From a virus: a DNA stretch of 35,509 nucleotides. Under the pieces are notes generated by a model that saw only the letters and a list, made by a program, of their open reading frames with translations, was not told the origin of the DNA and searched no databases. The translations under genes were made by a program, and so were the position numbers. Positions 14,123 through 22,400 of the stretch are shown here, in pieces (within the stretch, counting starts at the first letter, position 1; each line of letters starts with the position of its first letter). The stretch spans positions 1 to 35,509 of the IMG/VR virus record IMGVR_UViG_3300020573_000190; one strand, 5' to 3'.

Positions 14123-14787
14123 GAGTAAAAATCGGGCCGTATAAGAATTGGTATGGACCATATCAGATTGCTGAATGGGTTACATTTCTAAACGACGACC
14201 AGAAGGATAGACTAGGTGATTGGCTAGCCCAGACTTGGCTTACCAATATCTGCGACTGGATTTATAAAATTCGTGGTGAACGCACCATTAAGGTTCGTAT
14301 TGATCCATATGATACTTGGAATATGGACAATACTCTTGCCCACATCATTCTACCTATGCTCAAGCAGCTAAGAGATACCAAGCATGGTTCTCCTATGGTT
14401 GATGACGAGGATCTTCCTCCACATATGCGTTATAGTGATCCCAAGGTTGATGAAAATGGTTGGGATATGGGTGACAACTGGGTTCACTATAAGTGGGAAT
14501 GGGTTCTCAATGAAATGATTTGGACATTTGAGCAGGAACTTATTCCTTATGAAAACTGGCAGGAACAGTTCTATCATGGCACTCCTAATTATGTAGAAAT
14601 TCCAGTGCCTTGTGAAGAAGATGGATTTAAAATACATCGACACGTAGATGCCTCTAAGGATTGTTTCAAACTAGAACAAACTAATCCTGATTATTGGGTT
14701 GACTATGAAGGCATGAAGCGTTATAATGAACGCATTCAGAACGGCTTCCGACTATTCGGAAAGTATTATCAGAACCTGTGGGACTAA
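14119..14787 (+). CDS. Conserved phage hypothetical protein (222 aa)
   Basis: Starts MRVKIGPYKNWYGPYQIAEW. It has a Trp-rich middle (NMDNTLAHIILPMLKQLRDTKHGSP) and a DDEDLPPHMR segment. I recognise this as a family common in T4-like phages near replication genes, of unknown function. No catalytic motif is evident. Coupled upstream by ATGA. Confidence 0.7.
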   Translation: MRVKIGPYKNWYGPYQIAEWVTFLNDDQKDRLGDWLAQTWLTNICDWIYKIRGERTIKVRIDPYDTWNMDNTLAHIILPMLKQLRDTKHGSPMVDDEDLPPHMRYSDPKVDENGWDMGDNWVHYKWEWVLNEMIWTFEQELIPYENWQEQFYHGTPNYVEIPVPCEEDGFKIHRHVDASKDCFKLEQTNPDYWVDYEGMKRYNERIQNGFRLFGKYYQNLWD

Positions 14788-14799
14788 GGAGAATATGGT

Positions 14800-14982
14800 A
14801 TGCACATTCTAGAAAGATATTATCTTGTTGATGATAATGGTAACGAACATGAATTGAAATGTAAGGTTCAGACAGATATTGCTATGTTGAGAGAAGAAAC
14901 GAATCATACTGCAAATAAAGAATTGCTAAAAATTAGAAACAACGAGTTGTTAGCTGAATTGTCATTGATGGGTGTTCAGTAA
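14800..14982 (+). CDS. Small hypothetical protein (60 aa)
   Basis: The RBS aaggag precedes MHILERYYLVDDNGNEHELK. It has a strand-turn-strand start, then one long helix (LREETNHTANKELLKIRNN). No family recognised. Confidence 0.6.
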   Translation: MHILERYYLVDDNGNEHELKCKVQTDIAMLREETNHTANKELLKIRNNELLAELSLMGVQ

Positions 14983-14994
14983 AAGGAGAATAAC

Positions 14995-15204
14995 ATGGTA
15001 CCTTCAAGTGAAAGCAACATGCACGTCCTAGAGACTGCATTCAAGCAGCGTGCCTTTGATGGCAAGTGGGAACGAATTGTCAAGATTATGGATCTTGATA
15101 ACTCTTATTCATTCGTGAATGAGAATGGTAATCGCACTACTCTAATTCCAGAGAAGTGGGTAACGGTCGGTGTTTACGACCTTTTGATGGAGATTGTTGA
15201 CTAA
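14995..15204 (+). CDS. Small hypothetical protein (69 aa)
   Basis: The RBS aaaggag precedes MVPSSESNMHVLETAFKQRA; a later ATG (codon 9) is an alternative start. The core WERIVKIMDLDNSYSFVNENG looks beta-rich. No family recognised. The stop overlaps the start of the Sm-like gene. Confidence 0.6.
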   Translation: MVPSSESNMHVLETAFKQRAFDGKWERIVKIMDLDNSYSFVNENGNRTTLIPEKWVTVGVYDLLMEIVD

Positions 15205-15515
15205 TGGCTAAGACAGAAAATCTAAAACTTGTTCACATGATGACTGGCGAGGAGTTCATTGGAGAACTTATCAGCGAGACAGAGACCACTATCACGGTAA
15301 AGAATCCGGTTCGCATCGTTGTTATTCCAACTGCGGATCAGAACAATCCAAAGGTGGCATTCGGTCCTTATACACAGTGGACTGACGATAAACACTTGAC
15401 AATCAATCGTCATCATGTTACATATATCGCTGCACCAATCAATGAGTTTGTCAATCAGTATACCTCTATGTTTGGTGGTCTAGTCCTTCCAAGATCAGAG
15501 ATTATTAAGCCTTAA
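15204..15515 (+). CDS. Sm/LSm-like protein
   Basis: A 103-aa protein whose first 40 residues, LKLVHMMTGEEFIGELISE then TTITVKNPVRIVV, follow the Sm1 fold pattern (strand, GEEFIGEL turn, strand) seen in phage Hfq/Sm-like proteins. The C-terminal part includes FGPYTQWTDDKHLTINRHH. Sm folds bind RNA and form rings, but RNA binding here is inference. It sits directly before gp43 with a 1-nt overlap, a placement conserved in some T4-like phages. Confidence 0.65.
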   Translation: MAKTENLKLVHMMTGEEFIGELISETETTITVKNPVRIVVIPTADQNNPKVAFGPYTQWTDDKHLTINRHHVTYIAAPINEFVNQYTSMFGGLVLPRSEIIKP

Positions 15516-18058
15516 TGAAAAAACTTTATACGAGCGTTGAGGTATGGGGTGGCAAAATCCTATACCGTGGAATCGAAAACGGTCGTCGTGTGCGACACAA
15601 GGTGGATTACAACCCCACCTTGTTCGTCGCTGCGAATAAGCCTATCAAGTATACCACCATTTACGGTGAGTATGTCGCACCTATAAAACCAGGCAACATC
15701 CGAGAGTGCCGAGATTTCGTAAAACAGTATGAAGGTGTGGATAACTTCAAGGTTTATGGCAATCAGAAATATCATTATTGTTTCATCGCCGACGAGTTTC
15801 CTGGTACGATTGACTGGGACGCCTCGCAAATCCGTATAGCCAATATCGATATCGAAGTTGGCTCCGAGAATGGCTTTCCAGAACCAGAACTCGCCAATGA
15901 ACCGTTGACAGCAATCACGGTATTGGTTGATGGCGTCTTCCATACATTTGGAACAGGTCCATATAACACCAAGCGCCATGATGTGGTGTATTATAGATGT
16001 GCCGACGAGTTTCAACTTGTTAGCATGTTTCTTGGCTGGTGGCAACAGGATCATCCGGATATCATTACAGGTTGGAACGTAGAACAGTTCGATATTCCTT
16101 ATCTTGTAAATCGTATTTCTAAACTGTATGGTGATGAAGTAAAGAAACTTTCGCCATGGAACGTTATCAATGCCAAGACACTGGATCTTGGCATGAATCG
16201 TAAGGGACAGGGTTATTCCATTCTTGGTGTGGCTACTCTGGACCTAATGGCACTATATAAGAAATATGCTCCTGATGGCAAATCGCAAGAAAGCTATCGT
16301 CTAGACAACATTGCGAATGTTGAGCTAGGTGAGCGTAAACTATCATATGAAGAATTTGGTTCACTTCATAATCTCTACAAGGAAGATTATCAGAAGTTCA
16401 TTGACTATAACATCAAAGACGTTGATCTTGTGAACCGACTTGATGAAAAGCACAAGTTTATTGAACTTGCTCTAACTCTTTCATATGATAACAAATGTAA
16501 CTACGAGGACGTGTTCGCACAAGTCCGTATGTGGGACGTTATTTGCTTTAATCATTTGAAGGCGAAAAACGTGGTCGTCCCTCCTATTGAAAGACACGAA
16601 AAGGAGGCTGCCTATGTTGGCGCTTATGTTAAAGACCCTATTACTGGTTTCCATGATTGGGTGGCTAGTTTTGATGTTAACTCAGAGTATCCGTCTGTTA
16701 TTATGGGGACCAATATCTCTCCTGAGACGATTATCGAACCTAGTGCTTATAGCGATTGTATGCGGTCTATTATATCCGCTAATGTCACTGTTGATGGCCT
16801 TCTTAATAAGTCTATTGATACATCATGTCTAAAGGAAGAGAACGTTTGTTTGGCTGCTAACGGTCAGTTCTATCGCCGTGACAAGCAAGGCTTCATGGCT
16901 GAAATGGTTGAAAAGATGTTCGCTGATCGTAAGATATACAAGAAGGCAATGTTGGATGCACAAGCACAATATGAAAATGAAATCGACGAAGCAAAGAAGA
17001 AAGAACTTAAAAAGACCATTGCAAAATACAACAACCTGCAACTCTCCAAAAAAGTATCGCTCAACTCGCTATACGGTGCGATGGGTTCACAGTATTTTCG
17101 GTTTTTCGATTTACGAAATGCGATTGCAATCACGACTACGAGCCAATTGTCAATACGCTGGATCGAAAGATCACTTAATAACTATCTCAACAAACTACTG
17201 AAAACGGAGAGCGATTATGTTATTGCAGTCGATACTGATTCAGTTTACCTTGCACTTAAGGATGTGGTATGCCAGACGTTGCGTGGCGATGTTAAGGATA
17301 CTGCAAAAGCCATCGCTTTCATGGACAGAGTATGCGAAAGTAAATTGCAACCTGTTATTGATAAGGCTTGCGGAGAGCTTGGCGAATACACTAACGTCTT
17401 TCAGCAAAAGATTGTCATGAAGCGAGAGGTCTTGGCAGACAAAGCAATCTGGACTGCCAAGAAGCGATACATTCTAAATGTCCATAACTCCGAGGGTGTG
17501 CAGTATGCCAAACCCAAGAAGAAGGTTATGGGTCTAGAGATGATTAAGTCATCGACACCGACCGCATGTAGAGACAAACTAAGAGAATCCATTGATGTTA
17601 TCTTTGACGCAAATGAAGAAGCTATCCAAACTTTCATTCAAACTTTCCGTAGTGAATTTGAAACTCTGCCTTTGGCGGACATTGCATTTCCTCGTGGCGT
17701 CAATGGACTGGATAAGTATTCAGACAAGAAAAGCATATATGGATCCGGTTGTCCTATCCATGTTCGTGGTTCTCTCATATACAATCACTTTCTATCTACT
17801 CATAAACTTACTAATAAGTATCAACTAATCAAAGGTGGTGAGAAGATCAAGTTTGTGTTTCTGAAAGAACCAAACACAGTGCAATCAAATGTGATTGCAT
17901 TTCCACAAGGAGATATACCTAAAGAGTTTGACTTACACAAGTATATCGACTATAATACGCAATTCGAGAAATCGTTCCTCGAACCACTCAAGATCATTTT
18001 GGATGCTATTGATTGGAAAACAGAACGAACATCAAGTTTGGAGGACTTCTTTTCATGA
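15515..18058 (+). CDS. 43: B-family DNA polymerase, T4 gp43-like
   Basis: The replicative polymerase with 3'-5' proofreading, 847 aa (T4 gp43 is 898). Exonuclease motifs: IANIDIEVG with Asp112/Glu114 (Exo I), GWNVEQFDIPYL with Asp194 (Exo II), YNIKDVD with Asp303 (Exo III). Polymerase motifs: A, FDVNSEYPS (387-395, Asp388); B, KKVSLNSLYG (513-522); C, VDTDS (573-577, Asp574/Asp576). All catalytic acids are present and the frame is unbroken. It is followed by uvsX and gp41, as in T4. The start overlaps the Sm-like stop. Confidence 0.97.
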   Translation: MKKLYTSVEVWGGKILYRGIENGRRVRHKVDYNPTLFVAANKPIKYTTIYGEYVAPIKPGNIRECRDFVKQYEGVDNFKVYGNQKYHYCFIADEFPGTIDWDASQIRIANIDIEVGSENGFPEPELANEPLTAITVLVDGVFHTFGTGPYNTKRHDVVYYRCADEFQLVSMFLGWWQQDHPDIITGWNVEQFDIPYLVNRISKLYGDEVKKLSPWNVINAKTLDLGMNRKGQGYSILGVATLDLMALYKKYAPDGKSQESYRLDNIANVELGERKLSYEEFGSLHNLYKEDYQKFIDYNIKDVDLVNRLDEKHKFIELALTLSYDNKCNYEDVFAQVRMWDVICFNHLKAKNVVVPPIERHEKEAAYVGAYVKDPITGFHDWVASFDVNSEYPSVIMGTNISPETIIEPSAYSDCMRSIISANVTVDGLLNKSIDTSCLKEENVCLAANGQFYRRDKQGFMAEMVEKMFADRKIYKKAMLDAQAQYENEIDEAKKKELKKTIAKYNNLQLSKKVSLNSLYGAMGSQYFRFFDLRNAIAITTTSQLSIRWIERSLNNYLNKLLKTESDYVIAVDTDSVYLALKDVVCQTLRGDVKDTAKAIAFMDRVCESKLQPVIDKACGELGEYTNVFQQKIVMKREVLADKAIWTAKKRYILNVHNSEGVQYAKPKKKVMGLEMIKSSTPTACRDKLRESIDVIFDANEEAIQTFIQTFRSEFETLPLADIAFPRGVNGLDKYSDKKSIYGSGCPIHVRGSLIYNHFLSTHKLTNKYQLIKGGEKIKFVFLKEPNTVQSNVIAFPQGDIPKEFDLHKYIDYNTQFEKSFLEPLKIILDAIDWKTERTSSLEDFFS

Positions 18059-18228
18059 CAGAAGACAATAGGTATTCGCCGGGTAAACTTTATGAGTTCA
18101 AGCCTGACGAAAAGATCACATCCGAAAATATGGTGGAACTTTGTAATGTCATCCGTATTGGCGTAGGTGGTCATGTTCTAAAGGAAATGAGTGAGGAGTT
18201 ACAAAACTATTTCAAAGAAGTAGCGTAA
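18055..18228 (+). CDS. Small hypothetical protein (57 aa)
   Basis: The ATG at 18055 overlaps the gp43 stop as ATGA; an in-frame start at 18013 is rejected. MTEDNRYSPGKLYEFKPDEK, then a helix (HVLKEMSEELQNYFKE). No family recognised; lies between gp43 and uvsX. Confidence 0.6.
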   Translation: MTEDNRYSPGKLYEFKPDEKITSENMVELCNVIRIGVGGHVLKEMSEELQNYFKEVA

Positions 18229-18268
18229 CGAGATTGTTGCCTACTAACTGACAAAAAGGAGATTCTAT

Positions 18269-19327
18269 ATGTCAGATATTTTTAGTAATCTATTATCAGA
18301 AATCGATAACGAGTATGCAGGCATTGTTGATGATGGTGTTGCCGCTGGTGATGTGTCAGGATTCATTGGCACAGGCAGCTATGCTATGAATGCCTTGCTA
18401 TCTGGTTCAATCTATGGAGGTCTACCACAGAACAAGGTTACAGCATTTGCTGGTGAGCCTTCTGTTGGTAAGACCTTTTACGCATTGAATGTGGTAAAGC
18501 AGTTTCTAGAGGACAACGCAAATGGCTTTGTATTTTACTTTGAGTCCGAGTCCGCTATCTCCAGACAATTCATTGTTGATCGTGGCATTGACGCAAGGCG
18601 TGTTGGCATTGTTCCTGTGGCTACTGTGCAGGAGTTTAGAACGCAGGCAGTAAAGATTCTGGACAAGTATCTTGATGGCAAAGAAAAGCCACCGATGCTT
18701 TTTGTTCTGGATTCTCTTGGCAATCTTTCTACAGATAAAGAAATGGCAGATATTGCTGACGGTAAAGACACAAGAGACATGACCAGAGCCCAATTGGTTC
18801 GAGGTGCCTTCCGTGTTCTTACATTGAAACTCGGTAAGGCTAAGGTTCCACTAATCGTCACCAATCACGTTTATGATGTTGTTGGATCTTATGTGCCAAT
18901 GAAGAAGATGGGTGGTGGTTCTGGTCTAGAGTATGCCGCATCTACAATTATCTTCCTATCAAAGAAGAAAGATAAGGCACTAGACGATGACAATGGCAGA
19001 ACTGGTGCAGTTATTACCGCACATCTAAAGAAGTCTCGTATGACTATTGAAGATAAGAAAGTTGAGACTTGGCTAAACTATCAGGCAGGTCTAGACAAGT
19101 ATTATGGTCTGCTTGATTTGGCAGAACGCTATGGCATCGTCAAGAAGATTTCAAACAAGTATGAGTTTCCTGATGGATCAAAGGCATTCGAAAGCCAGAT
19201 CAAGAAGAACCCAGAGAAGTTCTTTACACCTGAAATACTAGATGCTATCAATGAAGGTTGTCAGGCAGATTTCATGTATGGCAAATATAATGTAGAAGTG
19301 GAGACAGAAGATGGAAATGGGAACTGA
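18269..19327 (+). CDS. uvsX: UvsX-like recombinase (RecA family)
   Basis: Strand-exchange ATPase for recombination-dependent replication and repair. 352 aa (T4 UvsX ~390). Walker A is GEPSVGKT (62-69), and a Walker B-type strand FVLDSLGNL lies near 144-152. GGGSGLEYAASTIIFLSKKK (from about 212) matches the RecA/UvsX loop region. RBS aaaaggag. It lies between gp43 and gp41 as in T4. Confidence 0.93.
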   Translation: MSDIFSNLLSEIDNEYAGIVDDGVAAGDVSGFIGTGSYAMNALLSGSIYGGLPQNKVTAFAGEPSVGKTFYALNVVKQFLEDNANGFVFYFESESAISRQFIVDRGIDARRVGIVPVATVQEFRTQAVKILDKYLDGKEKPPMLFVLDSLGNLSTDKEMADIADGKDTRDMTRAQLVRGAFRVLTLKLGKAKVPLIVTNHVYDVVGSYVPMKKMGGGSGLEYAASTIIFLSKKKDKALDDDNGRTGAVITAHLKKSRMTIEDKKVETWLNYQAGLDKYYGLLDLAERYGIVKKISNKYEFPDGSKAFESQIKKNPEKFFTPEILDAINEGCQADFMYGKYNVEVETEDGNGN

Positions 19328-19655
19328 CTTTCGATTTAGAGATGACCTTTTTGACGAAAAACAAGAAGGTTCTACATGCCCAATTGAATTAATGCTTGAC
19401 CCATTCGCTGGAGTGTGCTATCGTTATACAGTTGTCAAATTCAAGATGGAAGAAGATGGCACGCCGAAACTCCAATATGATTATGAGATTATCAAGACAA
19501 ACGATTTGTCAATGATGACCTTGCGAAAGAATGAGAAGTTCAATACTGTATTAGGTCTAATTCTCAATACACTGTTATTGGATGCATCGGAAGCAGAGAA
19601 TGGGATGAACATTGAGACTCGAACAAACGATACTGAAAAATCTAATCAAGAATGA
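19311..19655 (+). CDS. Hypothetical protein between uvsX and gp41 (114 aa)
   Basis: Overlaps the end of uvsX by 17 nt and the start of gp41 by 44 nt. MEMGTDFRFRDDLFDEKQEG, a beta-rich middle, then an acidic tail. It holds the place of T4 gene 40 (a small gene upstream of 41), but I see no sequence evidence for homology. The long overlap with gp41 suggests tight translational coupling. Confidence 0.65.
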   Translation: MEMGTDFRFRDDLFDEKQEGSTCPIELMLDPFAGVCYRYTVVKFKMEEDGTPKLQYDYEIIKTNDLSMMTLRKNEKFNTVLGLILNTLLLDASEAENGMNIETRTNDTEKSNQE

Positions 19656-20997
19656 GTCCTTTACGAGGAAGGTTCTACCCTTCCTCAAAGAGGATTATTT
19701 CTCTAATGGTGAAGATCGGCTACTTTTCAAAGAAGTGGCCGACTTCATTCTCAAGTATAATCAGCAACCAACTTTTGATGCATTGTCCATTGAGGTGGAC
19801 AATATTCGTGGTTCGACTGACGATACTGTAAAGAATATCCAAGAGACACTAAAACAACTCAAAGATGATACAAATCAAACAAACGAAGATTGGCTTTTGG
19901 ACAACACCGAAAAGTTTTGTCAAGAGAAAGCAATCTACAATGCCATTACACAATCACTGGAGATTATGAATGGGAAGGGAAAACTATCTAAGGGCGCTAT
20001 ACCTACTTTGTTGTCTGACGCTCTGGCTATATCTTTCGATCCGAATGTTGGTCACGATTATCTTGAAAATGCTGTAGAACGATATGAACATTATCACCGT
20101 GTGGAAGAACGCTTGCGGTTTGATTTGGATTTATTCAATAAGATTACAAAGAATGGCGTTCCGAGAAAAACTCTCAATGTTGTTATGGGTGGTGTCGGCG
20201 GTGGTAAATCTCTTACTCTTTGTCATTTTTCTGCTAGTTATCTTGCTATGGGCAAGAACGTTCTTTATATCACATTAGAGTTGGCCGAAGAAGAAGTTGC
20301 CAAGCGTATCGACGCCAATCTAATGAACATTACATTTGATGATTTACAAGCATTACCAAAAGATTTGTATGATAAGAGAATTGATACACTAAAGCAAAAG
20401 ACAAACGGTAAACTGATTATCAAAGAGTATGCCACGGCAACGGCATCAACTATCCACTTTCGTTCCTTGTTGAACGAACTAAACCTCAAGAAAGGATTCG
20501 TACCAGATGTTATCATGGTCGACTATCTCAATATTTGTGCGTCATCCCGTATCAAGCCTGGTAATGGTGTTAATAGTTATACCTACGTTAAAGCGATTGC
20601 CGAAGAGCTTCGAGGTCTAGCGGTAGAGTTCAATGTTCCAATCTGGTCTGCCACACAGTTGACCAGAAGCGGATACACAAGTTCTGATCCAGGTATGGAA
20701 GATACTTCCGAGTCATTCGGTCTTCCCGCTACGGCCGACTTCTTCTTTGCTCTTGTCGTAACGGAACAACTGTCACAACTAAATCAGATTATGGTGAAGC
20801 AGCTAAAGAACCGATACAATGATCCAGGCATAAACAAAAGATTTGTGATAGGGGTTGACAGAGCAAGAATGAAACTATATGATGTTGAAGCATCGGCACA
20901 AGACTTGGCGGACTCTGGACAGGAAGAACCAGAGAGACCAGTTTTTGATAGAAGCAAGACAGACAAAACCAGCAAGTTTAGAGGACTAAAGGTATGA
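19612..20997 (+). CDS. 41: Replicative DNA helicase, T4 gp41/DnaB-like
   Basis: Ring helicase unwinding DNA ahead of gp43. 461 aa. The RecA-like core has Walker A GGVGGGKS (193-200), DVIMVDYLNI (Walker B, about 297-306) and the DnaB-type WSATQLTRSGY. The start must be TTG at 19612: an in-frame TGA (19606-19608) lies just upstream, and no ATG occurs until well inside the protein. The N-terminus LEQTILKNLIKNE fits the usual beginning of gp41 homologues. The helicase therefore starts at a weak codon inside the preceding gene, implying coupled translation. Confidence 0.93.
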   Translation: MRLEQTILKNLIKNESFTRKVLPFLKEDYFSNGEDRLLFKEVADFILKYNQQPTFDALSIEVDNIRGSTDDTVKNIQETLKQLKDDTNQTNEDWLLDNTEKFCQEKAIYNAITQSLEIMNGKGKLSKGAIPTLLSDALAISFDPNVGHDYLENAVERYEHYHRVEERLRFDLDLFNKITKNGVPRKTLNVVMGGVGGGKSLTLCHFSASYLAMGKNVLYITLELAEEEVAKRIDANLMNITFDDLQALPKDLYDKRIDTLKQKTNGKLIIKEYATATASTIHFRSLLNELNLKKGFVPDVIMVDYLNICASSRIKPGNGVNSYTYVKAIAEELRGLAVEFNVPIWSATQLTRSGYTSSDPGMEDTSESFGLPATADFFFALVVTEQLSQLNQIMVKQLKNRYNDPGINKRFVIGVDRARMKLYDVEASAQDLADSGQEEPERPVFDRSKTDKTSKFRGLKV

Positions 20998-21233
20998 GCC
21001 GACATTATACATATTACCATGAGTTCAATGAAAACGAAGAACTGATTTGGTATGTCTTTGAAAAGGCAACCGCACAGGTTGTTGCGGAGTTTTTCTTTGA
21101 GGACGATGCCAAGGAATGGAGTAACTTCTGGTCGAACGGCGGAGGCTTTGCTGGATTCACTCCAAGATTTGTCTTGACAAAGGTCTCCAAAGGTGATATA
21201 AATGAGGCATTCTTGGCAGAGTTTGCGGAATAG
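20994..21233 (+). CDS. Hypothetical protein (79 aa)
   Basis: ATGA-coupled to gp41. MSRHYTYYHEFNENEELIWY; an acidic, aromatic protein (FFEDDAKEWSNFWSNGGG). No family recognised. Ends in TAG, one of few amber stops here. It is the last gene before the tRNA array promoter. Confidence 0.65.
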   Translation: MSRHYTYYHEFNENEELIWYVFEKATAQVVAEFFFEDDAKEWSNFWSNGGGFAGFTPRFVLTKVSKGDINEAFLAEFAE

Positions 21234-21270
21234 ATTCCAAAAAAGTGAAAAAAAAAATCAAAAAAAGTTC

Positions 21271-21299
21271 TTGACTTTCCGTTTTGTGTGCTATATACT
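21271..21299 (+). promoter_or_regulatory. tRNA-array promoter 1
   Basis: TTGACT (21271-21276), 17-nt spacer, TATACT (21294-21299). It is preceded by A-rich DNA from about 21240 and the box AAAAAAGTTCTTGAC, which recurs at the promoters near 21683 and 21790. It drives the first tRNA, 20 nt downstream. Confidence 0.85.
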
Positions 21300-21318
21300 A
21301 TTCAGACAATAGAGATTT

Positions 21319-21395
21319 GGTTCCATAGCTCAACAGGATAGAGCAACCGCCTTCTAAGCGGTAGGTTGAAGGTTCGAATCCTTCTGGGACCGCCA
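21319..21395 (+). tRNA. tRNA-Arg (TCT)
   Basis: Acceptor GGTTCCA/TGGGACC, D-arm GCTC/GAGC, anticodon arm ACCGC-CTTCTAA-GCGGT (anticodon TCT), T-loop TTCGAAT, G73, encoded CCA. Reads AGA/AGG, codons rare in GC-rich hosts. Confidence 0.95.
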
Positions 21396-21401
21396 TTTTA
21401 T

Positions 21402-21492
21402 GGGGGTGGGTGTAAGACACAAGAGGGACTTATAAACCCTTTAGCGGCCGATTACCGTTCTCGACCAGGAGCGTTACCTGGCACCCCTACCA
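21402..21492 (+). tRNA. Aberrant class II (Leu-like) tRNA or tRNA pseudogene
   Basis: Acceptor GGGGGTG/CACCCCT (first pair G-T), A73 and CCA. The T-arm CCAGG/CCTGG has the odd loop AGCGTTA. The long variable arm (CGG...CCG) and GACACAAG after the D-arm are Leu-like. But the D-arm is reduced to GTGT-AAG-ACAC. The anticodon stem has an A-A mismatch giving loop CTTATAA, read as anticodon TAT rather than a Leu anticodon. Either a decayed tRNA-Leu or a tRNA of unusual identity. Confidence 0.5.
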
Positions 21493-21507
21493 ACTTTGGA
21501 GCATGTG

Positions 21508-21636
21508 ATGGAAAAGTTTGAGTTGCTTCTACAGTGTTATAGGTCTGGACAGATGTCCGAGAAGCAATGGCAAGATCATTTGCGAAACGATGAAGGTCTT
21601 GTCGAGTGGTATGTAAACATTCTACAAAATCAATAG
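21508..21636 (+). CDS. Small hypothetical protein (42 aa)
   Basis: RBS ttggag before MEKFELLLQCYRSGQMSEKQ; ends VEWYVNILQNQ with TAG. The pattern SGQMSEKQWQDHLRND resembles a small family found in many large phages. Function unknown. It lies between two array promoters and after the first two tRNAs, so it may be co-transcribed with them. Confidence 0.65.
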   Translation: MEKFELLLQCYRSGQMSEKQWQDHLRNDEGLVEWYVNILQNQ

Positions 21637-21682
21637 ACTAAGGGTGCGTCAAACTGTCGCATCAGATTTTTGAAAAAAGTTC

Positions 21683-21711
21683 TTGACCCAAGCGATTCCT
21701 TGTGGTATGGT
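21683..21711 (+). promoter_or_regulatory. tRNA-array promoter 2
   Basis: TTGACC (21683-21688), 17-nt spacer, TATGGT (21706-21711), behind the shared AAAAAAGTTCTTGAC box. The weaker hexamers suggest lower strength. A terminator follows about 60 nt downstream with no ORF between. Confidence 0.65.
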
Positions 21712-21717
21712 ATGCGA

Positions 21718-21777
21718 ACAGTGAGACGAGAGGGTAGAAGTCAAGGACACGGTGCGACAACCTGACGCACTTTTTTT
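21718..21777 (+). ncRNA. Candidate ~60-nt small RNA
   Basis: The stretch from the expected start of promoter 2 to the T-run of the terminator at 21751-21777 has no RBS/ORF or tRNA. It is purine-rich 5' (GAGACGAGAGGGTAGAAG), then a terminator hairpin, the layout of a short regulatory RNA. Only the promoter and terminator support this. Confidence 0.4.
21751..21777 (+). terminator. Rho-independent terminator
   Basis: GTGCG (21752-21756) pairs with CGCAC (21766-21770) across a short loop, followed by TTTTTTT. The sequence resembles the pmoC terminator (GGTGCGAC...GACGCAC). Confidence 0.7.
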
Positions 21778-21789
21778 CGAAAAAAGTTC

Positions 21790-21818
21790 TTGACTATGCG
21801 TTTTGTGTGCTATATAGT
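21790..21818 (+). promoter_or_regulatory. tRNA-array promoter 3
   Basis: TTGACT (21790-21795), 17-nt spacer, TATAGT (21813-21818), behind the same A-rich box. The spacer GCGTTTTGTGTGCTAT is nearly the same as in promoter 1. It drives the gene at 21848 and probably the main tRNA array. Confidence 0.85.
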
Positions 21819-21847
21819 ATGCGAACGATGACAGAAACGAGGTACGG

Positions 21848-22033
21848 ATGAAAGACGAAACCGTAAAGCGTGACTACTACTGGGTGGTAGAGGCATCCGA
21901 TCCTAACGGTCGGATTAACTACCGCAAAGAGTATCATAATAAAGACGGCTCGGCATTCCGAGATTATGCTCGCTTGAAGGCAACTGGCGCTGTATCTATT
22001 CAGCGTAAGTTCAAGGAGTATAAGATTGCCTAG
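21848..22033 (+). CDS. Small hypothetical protein (61 aa)
   Basis: Starts MKDETVKRDYYWVVEASDPN about 30 nt after promoter 3. Basic and aromatic, with RKEYHNKDGSAFRDYARLKA. No family recognised. Ends in TAG. Confidence 0.6.
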   Translation: MKDETVKRDYYWVVEASDPNGRINYRKEYHNKDGSAFRDYARLKATGAVSIQRKFKEYKIA

Positions 22034-22071
22034 CTACCGCTGTTTGACATTGTGAATAGGGTTATAACTGA

Positions 22072-22148
22072 GGTGCCGTGCCCGGAACTGGTTACGGGGC
22101 GGTCTGCAAAACCGTTTTATGTGGGTTCGAGTCCCATCGGCACCTCCA
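22072..22148 (+). tRNA. tRNA-Cys (GCA)
   Basis: Acceptor GGTGCCG/CGGCACC, anticodon loop CTGCAAA, T-loop TTCGAGT, U73 as expected for Cys, encoded CCA. Confidence 0.93.
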
Positions 22149-22236
22149 ATTACTTTATTGATGGGTGCATCCTTATAAGCCTAAAGATATGGCCTTGAAC
22201 CATATACGCTTAGGGTGCATCTCTCAATAGAGTAAT
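22149..22236 (+). ncRNA. Structured spacer between tRNA-Cys and tRNA-Asn
   Basis: The 88-nt spacer is closed by a 13-bp stem: ATTACTTTATTGA (22149-22161) with TCAATAGAGTAAT (22224-22236), one G-T pair. Inside are CCTAA/TTAGG and ATATGG-CCTTGAA-CCATAT, plus two copies of GGGTGCATC. No tRNA can be drawn. It begins at the base after one CCA and ends 2 nt before the next tRNA. Confidence 0.5.
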
Positions 22237-22238
22237 AT

Positions 22239-22316
22239 TCGGCGATAGCAATCCTGGTGATCGCACTCGGCTGTTAACCGAGATGAAGGTTGGTTCGAGT
22301 CCAACTCGCCGAGCCA
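22239..22316 (+). tRNA. tRNA-Asn (GTT)
   Basis: Acceptor TCGGCGA/TCGCCGA, anticodon arm CTCGG-CTGTTAA-CCGAG, T-loop TTCGAGT, G73, encoded CCA. Confidence 0.93.
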
Positions 22317-22320
22317 ATAC

Positions 22321-22395
22321 CGCCCATTCGTCTAGTGGCTAGGACGCCTGCCTTTCAAGCAGGAAAAAGGGGATCGAAACCCCTATGGGTGACCA
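22321..22395 (+). tRNA. tRNA-Glu (TTC)
   Basis: Acceptor CGCCCAT/ATGGGTG, anticodon loop CTTTCAA, A73, encoded CCA. The T-loop ATCGAAA lacks T54. Confidence 0.92.
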
Positions 22396-22400
22396 ATTAT

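Noticed and set aside
19311-19655. Calling this gene T4 gp40
   Set aside because: Only position supports it; no sequence likeness can be shown.
21634-21769. Readthrough of the TAG at 21634-21636 would stay open for about 43 codons
   Set aside because: The extension runs through a promoter and a terminator and has no protein-like features, so chance is more likely than use of the suppressor tRNA.
22149-22236. tRNA-Gln reading of the CCTTGAA loop in the spacer
   Set aside because: Position 33 is C, and no D-arm, T-arm or CCA end can be formed; listed as a structured spacer instead.
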